Shown here: positions 11,211 through 24,286 of the stretch, piece after piece
Numbering within the stretch: position 1 is the stretch's first letter
Layout of the letters: the number at the start of each line of letters is the position of its first letter
Assembly: GCF_000001735.4 (NCBI RefSeq)
Contig: NC_003070.9
Location: forward strand, 930,001-994,000
Origin: Arabidopsis thaliana
Lineage: Eukaryota > Streptophyta > Magnoliopsida > Brassicales > Brassicaceae
DNA length: 64,000 nucleotides
Direction of reading: 5' to 3'
Program-made: the position numbers and the translations under genes
Notes under the pieces: model-generated
Database searches by the model: none
Told to the model about the DNA's origin: nothing
What the model saw: the letters and a program-made list of their open reading frames with translations, nothing else

Positions 11211-13320
11211 CTACCTTCTCTTCGCCCTGAATCTCGACACTGGTTTAGACGGTTGAGACGTAGAAGACTGTTGACATATAACAAGATAACAAACAAAAAA
11301 AATGTAATAAGAATCATGTTTCCTGCATTTATGAGTGTTGTGTAGTTCGAGTGATTAAAAAGTACCTGCGTTTGGCTGTGTGCGCTGGTCTCTAGAATAT
11401 GGGCATGCTCTACGATTGATCCAGTAAAAGCCTGCACGAGTTGGATCAGAAATTTAGTGAGCTTAAAGGAAAATCAGATCTATCTGAGCAACTATACAAC
11501 TTGCTAACGCTTGGCCGAAAGAGATGTGTATGTAACCTTGGTAGAATCAAACTCGGGCTCTGGCTTCTGTGGCTGCACCCAAAAAAAGTTGGCATGATTA
11601 TTTGTGAGATGCTTGTGAATGATAAGTTTTGTTGCAGAAAACATGTCCATAATGCAAGGTAGTTAGCTTGATTTCGAATATAGATCTAAATACCTCAATC
11701 TTTTGTGGTCCTAAAACATTGGTTTTTGCATTCGTTCGAAAGTCTTTCCATGTTTCAGCGTTTTGCTGAGGGGTTCCGCCACGTGATTGACCTTCTGGTA
11801 ATAAAAGAACATAGATGTTGGTTAGAGAATTGTTTTCAGGAAGATGATTCAATGTTGAATATATTAATTTGACACTTTTCTGATGTCTGAAATGCTTTAG
11901 ATCATAACGCTAACCTTTGGAAAGATATTGTGCCATTGGTCGGATACGCTGCAATAACAGGCAATATCTGAGAAGGAGCTGTAAAACGCTAATGAAATCA
12001 GAGAACATCAAAGTGAAGGGGTTTTCTTACATTCAGCGGATCATCTAGATCTTTGTGTGGATGTGTCTCTGGTAACACTTGAATAATTTTGGCTTCGACC
12101 CTTGGCTGGATTATAAGTAAATAAACTTTAGGAAAACCCATTAACCATAAACATGAACCCAGATGTTAAATTTCCTTGGAAAATACCTCTGAGACCCTCG
12201 GTGAAGAGCTATGACCGGAAGCTTTGTTAGGAACAGATATGGTAGTTTCTTGTTTCCCGTATTCAACCCTACCACGGTCTGTCTCACCTCTACTTCCTTT
12301 CACCAAATCATGCTGGATCTGTTCCACACTTTCTACTGAAGAATCAGGATCTTCACCTCTACTATCCCCATCTTCACCCTCCAGTTCTTCCTCTATTTCA
12401 AGTTCATTCAACCTGGCCATGATTCTTGCAAAGTCATCGTCTTCAAGTTCACCTTCTTCAGTCTCTCCTTCAGAAAGATTACAAGGCTCTTTTTCACTTG
12501 AATGTATCACAACAGGTGCAGAAGAATCTTCTTCTACATACTCTTCTCTTATCTCAACAAGTCCATCCTATAAAAAATGATAACACCGGTTAAGATACAT
12601 ATGCAGAATCAAGAAAAAGGAACACACGATCCACTCTTTCAGCAAAACCTACCGCTACTTCAGAAGCAGTTGTAGTGAAGAATGAAGCCTCCGTTTGAAG
12701 ATCTTCAATCTCAGCTTTAAGAGAATGAATTTGAGACTGTAAAGTCTTGTCTCTTCTCTTCAGGAAATCAACAGTTTGTTTCGATGATCTATCAGTATAG
12801 TAATTCTCTCCCAACAACACCTATATGAAATCACAAAACATAATCCTTTAAATTTGAAATTTACACTAACCTCAATAGCTTACTCTTAAACCTCATAGCA
12901 AAACGATACTAGAATCAAATTACATGTATCCTGCCATTGAAATCGAGAAGAGAGAACATATAATCATCATGAAACTTACCAAACACTCGTTGGTGTGAAT
13001 CAATCGACCTGGGAAAAAAGCCATTTTACCGAATGGAACCTGTTTACACAAAAGCACCAACTACATTAAACGGGAGCAAAATTGAATCATAAGGAGAGGA
13101 AGTCAAAGGATTAAAAATTCACCATAACGTTGTGATGAAGCTGATCGGGAAGCTTCTTGACGAGATTGATGAGATTATCGTTTTCGTCGACGTACTGTTG
13201 AAGACGATTCATCTCTACTCGCTTCTCTCCGATTTTCTCCTCCATGTAACTTGCTGCTTTTCGAACATCCTCCTCTGAAAATCCTAACGGCGTCACCGTT
13301 CCTTTCGCCGGCGGCTCCAT
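11211..13320 (-). CDS. URI: URI-type unconventional prefoldin subunit (AT1G03760)
   Basis: Minus-strand gene with nine coding exons: 13320-13123, 13039-12980, 12820-12653, 12567-12187, 12105-12031, 11948-11915, 11794-11694, 11572-11537, 11431-11366 and a tenth, 11267-11211, giving 391 residues. The N-terminal half is an alpha-type prefoldin: a helix (residues about 15-60), the beta region VPFGKMAFFPGRLIHTNECL, then a second coiled coil (LGENYYTDRSSKQTV onward). An acidic linker follows, and near the end the short conserved URI box AFTGSIVEHAH, then the basic tail SKPVSRFRAKRR. URI works with prefoldin-like partners in R2TP-linked assembly of RNA polymerases and other complexes. An alternative acceptor would start exon 6 at 11978 and add ten in-frame residues. 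The gene converges on the helicase gene; only about 140 bases separate the two stops. Confidence 0.85.
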
Positions 13321-14771
13321 TCCGGTAAGGGTTTAAGCACAACGACGACGACCGATTGCAGAAAGAAAAAAAGAACCAAAAAAAAAATGGAAATTGAGAG
13401 GGAAGCAATAAAGGCTTCTAAGTTCTAAGTTATAGTGAACTTAATGGGCCGATTTAATATGGCCCAATGTATTTTATTATGTTTTCGAAAATAAAAATTG
13501 CCTTGTCTGTAACAAATTTATTAACGTTTGTAAATTGTGTTATCGTTGATATTTTTAGTAACAAATGTTAAAAGTTTAAATTATTGTAATATTTTTTACC
13601 AATCTTGATTTATTTAAAGAATTATGATGCCTGATAGTTGATATATTATTTACACTTCACACATGTGTCACATGTAATGCAAAGTGTGGAGATAATGGAA
13701 TTGGGTTGGCAAGTAGGCTAACACACGAGAAGAAGGCCGACAATGTTGTGTTACTTCAATTCAATATCATTTGTATTCAATTCCAATATTTCGTAGTTTT
13801 GAGCTAGCTATTGACAATACATATTAAATGATATATTATTTATATATCCAATATATGTTTAACAATAAGTCAATAACACATCATTTACTACAAACACTAT
13901 GAGAAACAAAAAAAAAATTTGAACTAAGATCTATCATCAAAGTTACTTTAACTAATACAATCTACCATAATGAAAAAAGTTATCACTAAATTTCAATAAC
14001 TTATCACCCAAATAGTGTTTTTAATAGGTTTCTAACTTACAAAAAAAAGAAAAAATATAGTAACAATAAAATAAGAAGAAATTATATTAGTTTAGAAATA
14101 CATATGAAATATTTTGTGGTCAAATTCTCCTAAATAAGTTTTGATATTTTGCCTTTTACGAAAAAAAAAATCTAAACTAAGTATGTGATATCCAAGCAGA
14201 AGTAGAGACGGGTCAATTATACGCGTGGTACACTTTTGGAAGTGAATTACATCCTCTAATTTTGATTTTGTTTGGTAATCGGATAATATACGTCTCTTCA
14301 AAAACGTATATTGTATCTTTTATCTCGTAAAATTAGAAAAATTATGGTGAAAGTCCAAACTTTTTAGACGCGTCAGTATGAACCAAAAAAACAAAAATAT
14401 GATTAAGGATTTGTGAGAAAATAAGAGGTTTAGCTTAAGAATTCACAACATGTATAATAAGATTTTAGTATAAGGGATCTTAGTATAATTTTTACTTTTT
14501 TTTCCCAAGGATCTTAATATAATTAACAAAAAAAAAATATTATAAAATAATATAAGTATGCTAAAAGGTAAAGAAGTTTCTCTCTTTCTTCTTCGTCCTC
14601 CTTTGTTCTCCTTTCTCTCTTTCCATCGGCACCGAACCGAAACAACAAAGAACGAGGAAATACAAATAAGCCCACAAGAGAGAGACGTAGATGGAGAGAT
14701 AAAGGTCAAAGCTTTATTCTTTTTCCTCTCTCTTCCTAGAAGCAGAGATCACTGTTATCAAACAATCAACA
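13321..14771. other. Divergent promoter region between URI and RING1B
   Basis: About 1.45 kb of AT-rich sequence. Close to the URI start are TGGGCC at 13445-13450 and GGCCCA at 13461-13466, site II-type motifs in opposite orientation. The RING1B leader is CT-rich (about 14575-14640). No coding frame is seen in the middle part. Confidence 0.6.
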
Positions 14772-17431
14772 ATGCCTTCCTTGAAGAGCTTCTCCGCCGC
14801 CGAGGAAGAAGATGACCAACTGGGTCGGAACTCAGAAGCTGAAAGATTCAATCCTGAAGCTGTGGAGAAAGAAGAAGATCCAGACAAAATGGATGAGAAG
14901 GACGAAAGTGGAGATGAGGAAGACGACGTGAAACGTGACCAAGTAGAAGCAGAGGATGAGGAAGCGTTAGGAGAAGAAGAAGGTGAAAGTTTCGTTTTTT
15001 GCTCTTGTTTATAGTCGTGGATATATTTATATACGTATGTGATGTGAGATACATGAATCAATCAATGCGTTAGTATGTACAACATGAAAGTCTTTAATTG
15101 GTATTAACAGTTTCAGATTCTAAGGAAAGAAGTCAATCTTCTTCAGCAGGAGAGTTATCAGAATCAGAGTAACAATTCTTTTCCCTTTCGACATTTTCTG
15201 ATGATTGGTTTCACTGTTGTGTTTGATAGGTTTTAAGCGGAACATGTGGTCTCTGATGTCCTCAGTGTTTTGTTTTCATTGATCCGATGCATTGTTTGGT
15301 TCTTGCTTGCATGTTATTGATACTGTTGTGTTTAAATGCCGAGGATTGATCTGTGTTGATTAGTCTCTTTTTAGCTTAACATAAGTTTTTGACTGAGACA
15401 GACTTCTTATAGTAGGCAACACAGTAGTTGGTGATCTTTGTTATTTGATAAAGTCTTGACTTCCCTTGCAGATATATGGTTGTTGATCTAGCGGATATCT
15501 GTAAGGACGTGCAATGCTCGATATGTTTAGGTACTCTTCTCCACATTTATATTACAAAGTCAATCAGCTTCAGTTGCCTCTCAGTCACCATTATTGTGAA
15601 TGTTTAACTACCTAATAAGAAAAATCAGGCTTCAGCTACTTTCATCAACCAACATAAAGCTGGTAGTCATTGTAGACTGTTCAGGCTTGCCAACTTTTCT
15701 CATTACCCTGTTTTTACATAGTCATTCACTCTATCTTTACTAAATTCGACTGATGCCAGCACTGGTTTTCATTTCCTAGGGATTATAAGGAAAACAAGGA
15801 CTGTGATGGAATGTCTCCACCGGTTTTGCCGAGAGTGCATTGATAAGTCAATGAGATTGGGGTATGCATTCCATTTGCATGTTCAGCATTCTTTAGGGAG
15901 TCTAATGTAAAGCTTGTTCTGTATTATATTAACTGGCAAATGCATTTTCAGGAACAATGAGTGTCCTACTTGCAGAAAACATTGTGCAAGCCGACGTTCT
16001 TTAAGAGACGACCCAAACTTTGATGCCTTAATAGCAGCTTTATTCAAAAATATTGATAAATTTGAGGAGGAGGTGAAGCATCAACTTTTCTTTTTCCTCT
16101 TCGACAGTTTTAGAGAAGGGTTACTTAACAGAGATTACTGATGATAAATGCCTTTCATTTTTGTTCAGGAATTGAATTTTCGTCAAGATGATGAAGCTCG
16201 TAATAAGCAGGTCAGAAACCCGACGCATATAAGACTAACTCACTTAAGTAGATCAGAATGCTTCTACGGTGACTAAGTGATCTGTGCATCATTGTTCTTG
16301 TTTTGTAGATTCAAGCATCTATAGCTCAAGTATCGCAACGACAATCTAAGGCCCTTGTAAAAAGAAAGTCTGTTGGTAAAGGCACAGCGATCTTATCGAG
16401 ATCACGACGTAGTGGTGGCGGCTCCAGAAGAAGAAGGAACTGCAGAAACATTGAACAGGATACATCAGAAGCCAATGATGATGATGATCAAAACAAAAGA
16501 GGCAAAGATTCTTCTTCAGATGAGCCTTGTGAGAGGCAACGAAAAAAGCGTTCAGCAACTCAGCCTTCTTCTTCAAATGCAAACAACAACGATAACTGCG
16601 CAGGTAATGGCACAGAGCAGACGCATCAGAGGGACAGCAGAGTAATATCACCTGTGCTTGTGTGGAACTCGGAACTAATTGCATGGGGAAGAGGCGGTAC
16701 AAGGAGTAACACAAGGCAAGGAAATAATAACCAAGGAGCTATTAGTAAGAGAAATGCTCGCTTGAAAAGACTTGTGGAATATCTCGGGAGCTTAGAGGGT
16801 AATAGTGTCGAGGTAACAAAAGAAAATGATCTTTGTTGACCATTATTTATGATTTACAATTTTGGTTTTAAGAAACATAAATCTATTCTGCAGTTGGATA
16901 TTCATCTTAAGCTTGTCTCGCTGGATACAGAAGGTTTACTAAACTTACATGAGCCATATCTTTGTTTCCGGCCCACTTTGCTAGTTAAACAACTCCGCGA
17001 AGTGAGTTCTCTCCCTCTGGTATTATAATTTTGGAGTCTCCACTTGTGGAGATGAGAGTTAGAAACCAAATTTGTTGCAGTGACATGGAACTTGATTCTT
17101 GTATTATCTGAATGTTGAACAGTATGTGGCACGCCATTTAAAATTGAAGGCTGAAGAGGTTGAATTGTTGGTGTCTAAAGATGGGGATACGGTCATTGGG
17201 AATAAGACCTCAACAGAGAAGATGCAAAGCCTGCAAGATGATGAGACCGTGGCAAAGCTAAAAGTTGATTGCATTTCGAGCAATGGATATATGGTACTGT
17301 CACTAATATTAGTGTCTATAATTCGTTTATTCTAAATCTAGAAACATGTCTCTTGCAGTGATGCCTTCTGAAACTTCCTTTGTTGGATTTCTTTTCAGAT
17401 TGTAGTGTACCGGAGAAAGCAAATCGCGTAG
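14772..17431 (+). CDS. RING1B: Polycomb PRC1 RING-finger protein RING1B (AT1G03770)
   Basis: Ten exons: 14772-14982, 15117-15168, 15472-15530, 15780-15861, 15952-16072, 16169-16210, 16309-16812, 16894-17001, 17123-17293, 17399-17431, totalling 460 residues. After a strongly acidic N-terminus (about 85 residues) comes a C3HC4 [35 protein letters not shown], followed by the RING1-typical [14 protein letters not shown] basic, Ser-rich middle and a C-terminal ubiquitin-like RAWUL domain ([10 protein letters not shown] to [10 protein letters not shown]) complete it. RING1 proteins are the E3 core of PRC1, monoubiquitinating histone H2A in the nucleus and maintaining silencing of embryonic and stem-cell genes. 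Exon 2 may instead begin at 15111, adding Val-Ser (two acceptors six bases apart). It converges on TPX2. Confidence 0.93.
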
Positions 17432-17784
17432 AAGAGGTTGAAGCAAGTAATTCAAACAGTGTGAATGAATTAGACTGATATGCTCGAGCTTGCTTTCTTA
17501 GTCGTGGTTTTAAGACACAAACATAAAACATGTTTTATTGAAAAGTATTTTTTTTCAGTTTAATAAACTTGAATCAGGATACATAAGACAATGTACTATA
17601 TTAGTAAGAACAGTTTTTTTTTTCAGTTTATTAAAACTTGAACCAGGATACATAAGACAATGTACTATATTAGTAAGAACAGGTTACAGGAAAATTTAGT
17701 ACTGAATCATTTTTACAAAGGAAAATGTAGGTTCAAGCATTCATGAACATTTCAGGCTGCTTCAGAAAACATTACTGCAAACAA
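17432..17784. other. Convergent 3' gap between RING1B and TPX2
   Basis: A 353-base gap into which both genes terminate, so 3' UTRs probably overlap or abut. Most of it is taken up by the 69-base tandem duplication listed next. Confidence 0.6.
17545..17682. repeat. Tandem duplication, two copies of 69 bases
   Basis: Copy 1 at about 17545-17613 and copy 2 at 17614-17682. Both begin with a T-run and TTTCAGTTTA and end with TATTAGTAAGAACAG. The copies differ by a few substitutions and by T-run and A-run length, so the duplication is recent on an evolutionary scale. Confidence 0.9.
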
Positions 17785-20700
17785 CTATCTCATCTGACCA
17801 GCAGAGGCGCTAGTAGCTGCAGAGATGGTTGGTCGAGCCATCATGGTTCTTCTCTCGGTTCTTTTAATCACTCTAAGATTGGGTGATTTTGCTTTTGTGG
17901 TCCCCTTGTTGGACTTCTGAGGTAAGAAGGGTTTGTTGAAGTTAGGCACAGGTCTGGCATGAGGAACCATTGTCTTTCTCATTTGCTTCAGAGCTCTCTC
18001 TTCCTCCACCTGACGAAGTTGGCAGATATTATTGAACAAAGTTCATGAGAGTATATTTTCAAGCTAGGCATTACTAATGTTACATACCATTTTTGCAGCT
18101 TCACTCTCTTCACGGTATCTTTTGTACTGGTTCTCCTTCTCTTTGATCTGGTTCCAAAATAGAATGGATTCATCAATTTCAGAGGTTATTGAAGCATTCT
18201 TTTGTTTGCTGAAATGACTGAAAAGAATGCTTACTTTGTGATCAAAATCTGCTCGTTCAACAGCTCGATGCTCTACATGAAGATTGAACTCCTGAATTTC
18301 TGTGAGGGGCATTCGTACTTTCTCTGGAACAGGGATTGGGTCCCTGTGATCAAAGCCATTGTGAGCATTTTGAAAACGTTGATAAAGATTCGGGAGATAA
18401 ACAAATAGTAAAAGGGAAGGTCACTTACTCTTTTATAACTGGTTGTGCTTTGAAGAGCCTCTTCTGGGCTTCTTCTGTCTCCATTCTCCTCCTCTCTTCC
18501 CTTTCTCTTCGCATTTCCTCTTCGTGCCTTACTAGACTCTCTAACTGGAACGGTTCTGGTTGTGTGCATTGCTTAGGTTCTGGTTTTGGTGGTACCTGAG
18601 AGTTGGAACACGTAAGATTTATCAACACCATCTCTCTCTTCTGCAACACAAAAACAAAACCAAGGAAGGAAAATAAGAAGTTTAGGATGTACATACCACT
18701 GGATAGTCCGTCGTGTAAGGATATGGATTTGCCTTTGGAACTCTTGCCTTTACATCTCCTAATTTCTTATACATGAGTTCCATATAAAATTTCTTCTCTT
18801 TCTCAGCGCCTCTTTCCTGGATTCCACAAAAAAGTAGTTTTCAAAGAACGGTCAGCAAAGATTGGTGGCAAGTCATTTGGACCTTAGAGAGGTTGTTCGT
18901 TGTACACATACTTCTGTCTTAAGATTGAAGGGGTTTGGAGCAGTGTTCCTTGGTAGAGGTTTTTCATGGCAAGATTCGGAGTTCAGTGAGAGCTGAAAAG
19001 AAAAATTGTGTCAAAGACCGAGACATCCAGAGGAAAATACTAAAGAATACAGTGGTTCTGTTAATTGAAGTATACCTTGTCGAATATATCTAAGACAGAT
19101 TCTGGTCGTGATATCCTCTCATCTGTCGCAAAGTGAAACTCTTGAGGTATCGTTATGTGCTTCTTGGTGTTGCAAAAGATACCCATTTCTCCTTTACTTT
19201 CAAATATCTGGGTGATTTGATGTGATTTCAAGTTAGATTAAGAGAGAGAAATGAAGTAAACAGTATTAAACTACACCAGTTCAGTAGTTGTAGTACCTTT
19301 TTGTTCAAAGGTTTTGCTTTGAACTTTGGTGCCTTCTCCAGTTCCTCTTGCTCAAGTTCTGCAGTAGTTTTTGCTATAGTAGGACGAGCTCTTAGCATTG
19401 TTTGGAGCACAGGGCTCTTTGGTTCAGTAAGGTGATGCTTCTGATCATTATGCTGCGTGGAAAACAGAGGAATATCAGATGGCATGAAATCAATTTATGT
19501 ATACATACAACTTTTCTGGGAGTGAAAAGAAGCTCCAGACCTGCTTAGACACTTCTGTTGAAGCTATTGAAGATGTCTCTGCATGCTGGTTAGCCCTTGC
19601 CATTGTTTGAAGATGAAATTCCTGCGACAGTAAGAAATGAGATCCTTGTAGAATAATAAAACAGTATCATTCAGCTATGAGTCAGTTCTAATGTGATGAT
19701 ACTCTCTGATGTGGGTGGGGAGAGGTTATTTACCTGAAATTCTGGCAGATGTGGTGTACTTCTTTGAGGTGCAGGCAAAGCTGGAGCTGCCAAAATCTGC
19801 ATCAAATAATATAATGCATTGGATTCTTTTAGTTTTCTATTTCTGAAGTACAAATATACCTCGGTGAAACTAGATGGATTACCTTCTTGTTCACAGGTCG
19901 AGCTTTAAACTTGGGAATCTTTGCCAACATCTCTTCCTCAAGTTCTGCACTGCTCTTAACTCTCAAAGGACGAGCTCGTTGGGACGTCACAAATTCGGGT
20001 TCCTTTGGTCTTGTCAGTGTCAGCTTAGGTCGATTCTGGACGAATAGGTCTCGCGTGCTTGTTTGGAACTTCTTCATCAATTCAGCAGTTGAAACAAAAG
20101 GTGCAATTTGCTCACGAACATAAACCTGAAAAGTGAAAACAAGGTTTGAGAGGGTCTGACAGAAAAAGTATACAAGCAACCATGAAGCACAACACACCTT
20201 TCTGTTTTCCTTCGGAGTGTGCTTAGTGACTGAAGGGCATAAGTTGAAACCAGTGTTAACAAGACCATTTCTTGTCTTGTGGAGCAGAGTTGCTGGTTTT
20301 GGATTGAGAATCTAGATAAATCAATGATAAGAAGGAAAAAGTTTCAGTCATGCAGTGAGGTATGGAGTGAATGACATGCTGATTTTAAAACAATTTGGCT
20401 CACCTGTCTTGATTTTCCATCATCTAGCTTTTGCCTTTTGATGGCTTGATTTTCTTGAATCAGATTGGTAGTGCTAGCTATGTTGTTAAGATTCGTTTCC
20501 CTGCAGTGAGACAATCAACACATTAAAACAACTATCACAAGAGAAACGTGAACCAGATTGGTTATTAAGAATGTGAGGTACCCTTTCACACTTTTCTGAT
20601 GACTGCCTTTGGCTTGAGACTGGTTTTTAGGCCTTAGTGTAGATGGATTCTTCAGCAGACTAGCTATCTTTCTAGCAGTTTGCTGCTTCTTAAGATCCAC

Positions 20701-21696
20701 CGACTTTGCCCCTAGAGAAAACTGCATTGGTGGTTTGGGTGTGCAAGCAGGAGCAATGTTCTCCTTGTCTTCTATTGGCTCAGTCGTCGGATCGCTGTTA
20801 AATGAAAAAGAAGAAAGATCATTAGAATTGCCTCTTACTCACTTAACAGCGATACAATCTCCCAAAGAACGATGGAGAACCTGGCATCTACGGTCTTGTT
20901 GTTGACCTCTGCGTCCTTGGAACTGATGCGAGACGGCTTAACAGTGCTTGCTTTAGAAGGAGCAACTTCTGCTTTCTTGGCCTGAGAAGGCTGCGATTGT
21001 AAAGAAACAATTGGAACTACTGGTTCTAACGGCTCTTTATCCTGCAATAATCAGAATGATTAAAAAATGATCTTTCCTTGATCTTGTAATGGATGATAAA
21101 TCAGTGTTGATTGTAAGAAAAAAACCTTGAGCGTCTCTTCTTCAGCTTCATTGAAGTTGCACATGGCCTCTACCTTGAACGATCTCCTTGCTTTGATTCT
21201 AGGAACCGAAGCTGCACATACAAAAGACGAAAATTTTCTGAATTGAGAGAGATTGCAAATTCCTAATTTCGATTCTCAGAAAAGGAGTCAGTAAACCCTA
21301 ATTTCACGAAACGAAATCCACAAAACTGAGATCAAATCATAATCCAAATTCAGAGATCTGAACCACCCAATTCGTTCGAAACCTAGAATCTAAAAAATCT
21401 AACGCCTAAGAAAGAAATTAGGTTTTTCAGATTTCGTGATTTCGCTTTCTGAGATCAGAATCAATAAACCCTAATAAACTGTGTTCTTCGTAGACGATGA
21501 AAAGAATAAGAGATGAAAGAAACTAACGAGAAGGAGCGCAGCTTAAGGCCGATTGAAACCAGAGTTCTGCTCGGCGAGACTCATCTTCAGTCTCTCCATT
21601 AACGAAATCAAACCATCGAGGCGCTAAGAACTCATACGTCTCATCAACCATCGTCGTAACAAGAGTACTAACTGATTCCTCCGCCGTTGCTTCCAT
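17785..21696 (-). CDS. TPX2: TPX2 spindle assembly factor (AT1G03780)
   Basis: Minus-strand gene of 17 coding exons joining to 758 residues: 21696-21528, 21211-21126, 21041-20881, 20794-20582, 20500-20404, 20311-20198, 20125-19883, 19796-19734, 19621-19541, 19452-19297, 19207-19076, 18992-18912, 18816-18697, 18595-18429, 18343-18235, 18147-18088, 18009-17785. The N-terminus carries YEFLAPRWFDF, matching the Aurora-binding YxxxAPxxFxxF pattern of vertebrate TPX2. The central part has repeated K(A/V)(R/K)P(L/V)NKK blocks with acidic ELEEE stretches (TPX2 central/importin region). The C-terminal TPX2 domain has the signature EFNLHVEHRAVERADFDHK and a basic coiled coil (MRREREERRRMETEE). The protein nucleates and bundles microtubules, activates Aurora kinase and is regulated by Ran/importin at nuclear envelope breakdown. 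All domains look intact. Confidence 0.95.
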
Positions 21697-21842
21697 ACTA
21701 AAATCACAGAGAGAGCGTGAGAGAGAGAAGTGGAGCGGGGAATTAGGGTTTTTTATTATTATTTTGTTTTCTTGGTTCTCAGAGGGAATGTATCTGTCTG
21801 TAACCAGAAATAAAAAAAGAAGAAGGACAAGGAAGGATCACT

Positions 21843-21937
21843 AACGGTCATATATATTTTGAATAATGGCTTCTTCACATACTTACTCTTAACGGCCTTA
21901 TTTTTTTCCTTTCCCCCGTCTCTTGTCTCTAACGGCT
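21843..21937 (-). promoter_or_regulatory. Three AACGG (MSA-type) elements upstream of TPX2
   Basis: AACGG cores at 21843-21847, 21891-21895 and 21931-21935; the last is a full YCYAACGGYY match (21928-21937). They lie 147-240 bases upstream of the TPX2 ATG. MSA elements are bound by MYB3R factors and drive G2/M expression in plants, which fits a spindle gene. The cores are in the opposite orientation to the gene, which is tolerated for this element. Confidence 0.65.
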
Positions 21938-24286
21938 ATATTTTCTTGAAACTGTGTCGTTTCGAAGTCTTTCCTTTTAGCTAAACTGTGTCGTTTTGGA
22001 TGCTTATCGCCCCCATTTCTAACGACGTCGTTTCATCCCCAATTAGAATTTGATGGGCTGCATGTTACTATTTTCCCTTTAGAGAGAAAATATAAGTTTC
22101 ATATCCAAATGGATTAGTACAGTCCATTAGCTAAATGGGTTGAATTGGTCCATTACCCATATATTTGATGGATCAATCTACTTCTGATCAGATTCCATCT
22201 GGCAAGCTATACTATACAAAACCCTAAATACAGATTCTGGTGATTCCAGAAGTCACATTTAACAATTAGGCTCAAAATTAAACGCTGTTGCTTGAAAGGA
22301 GGCATCTTCTACAAAACTAATCCCTACAGATTTCTTCTTCCTCTCTTTTAGAACTTTATCACAACCACGTGATTAACCTTATCAGAAACTGAGAAAAGTA
22401 TGTAAGATCTCTTTCTGAATCGAGAAGAAGAAAGAAAACAAATTACAAGTTGTGTTATGTGTATATTACATCTAGATAGTTATTTTTGAGAACTATGAAG
22501 ATATTAATGTATTTGTAACTATTATAGAAATTTGTGGTACATGTTTTTGCATTTTTCAGTAAACATATATATATTTATTGTTTACTATTTGTATATATAA
22601 GTAATCATATCACTAAATACAAAATGAGAAGCTTTGGATTGTGTGGAACCATAATTTAAGTAAGGACATAACCAAAAATTAGATACAAAATGAGATACCA
22701 GTCCCAAAACATTGAACTTGCCAAAACCGAAACATAATGTCATGTAACAAAACCAGTGTTCTATTTGCCGTCGAAACAATATTAGTTAATTTCTCGTTTA
22801 TACTTTAAATGTAAATTACCGCTTTCATCTGTATATCTGTTTTTGTCGTGGTTCTTCTATCCGATTCCAAATGAAAACACACAATTTCGGAACTTAATTT
22901 TATTCTTCAAAATTTTGGCATAAAAGTTAGAAATTGGTATTTTAAATAATTAATTTATGGAGTTGAAGACTTGTGAAGGTAGAAACCAAAAATGTATTTG
23001 CTTCCATCAGAGCCACGCAACAATGGAAAAAGTGACACTTGTACATACACATGCACCCGATTTTTAGATACATTAATAGATAGACTGAAAATTATAAAAG
23101 TAATTAAATATCATTTGTTTCCGCTGATAAATGGCGTACAAAATAAAAAAACGTATTTTTTTTATACGTGTTTTGTATTTAATCTCGTGCATATCCTTTC
23201 TGTGTTGTAAAGTCTTCTTAGATTCGTTGTATACAAGATCTTCTATAAGTTCGTGTATAATTTATTCAGACAAATTATGCGATTGTATTATTGTATCAAG
23301 AAATTAATTAAACTAGGTCTTTTATAAATAGGTTGTACGAGTTCTTTTTATTATAGTCATTAATATTTCTTAATTTTAAGTTAAAATTAATTAAAGTGTT
23401 CTACAGTTTAGTTGTGGTTAAATTATTTATATGGAAGATCTTTACATAATTAAAGTGTTCTACAGTTTAAGTTTGAAGAACGTCTTTCTTTACATATAAA
23501 CTTTTCGAAGTTGTGAAACTATGTTCTTAGGAAAACAAGCTAAGAATATTATATTTGAATTTCGTTATATTTGTTATTTCGTCGCTTTTATGATCTTGAA
23601 ACGTGATTGAACCTATAGTCCGAGGGGATGAACCAAATTTAATGTTTCTAAATCTACCAGTTAATTGTTTTCTTACCAATTTACTCATTTAATTTAGATG
23701 ATATATTGATCGATTTTCTGTCATACTGATACTTATTCGGTTATGTACTACGTTATTTTACATAGCAGTTACGTATCCAAGAGAGTAAAAATTAATGATT
23801 TTAAGTTTTTGTTAAAATATTTTCTTCTAAGAGATAAAATTAAGTAAAAGAAGAAAAATATGAACACTTAACTTAAAATCCAAAAATACAAATTAATATA
23901 TGAAAAAATAAGTAAAACTGCTTTAAATAATAATCCTAAGTAAGGAAAAATAATACTTCAAATGCTGATCGCTTTAACAAACAAGAATACTTATCAAACA
24001 GTAACATAATCATATATATGGGGTGGTTACTTATTTTTGGTATCAAAGTCACAAAGTACTTGCCTACTTGGTAACAAACTAGAAGACAAATTCATACATT
24101 ATAATTAATTTGTTATAAAGTTAGTTGTTTTATCCTTATACTTTCAAGTATAATTCTAACAAAAAAACAAATTAGAAAGTAAATGGATGTTGATAAGGGA
24201 GAGAGAAAGAGAGGATGATGCTGATGAAAACATAGGCACATGTGTTAGGTCTGAAGCAAGGAGAGAAAGGCAGCTCCTGCTTCTTT

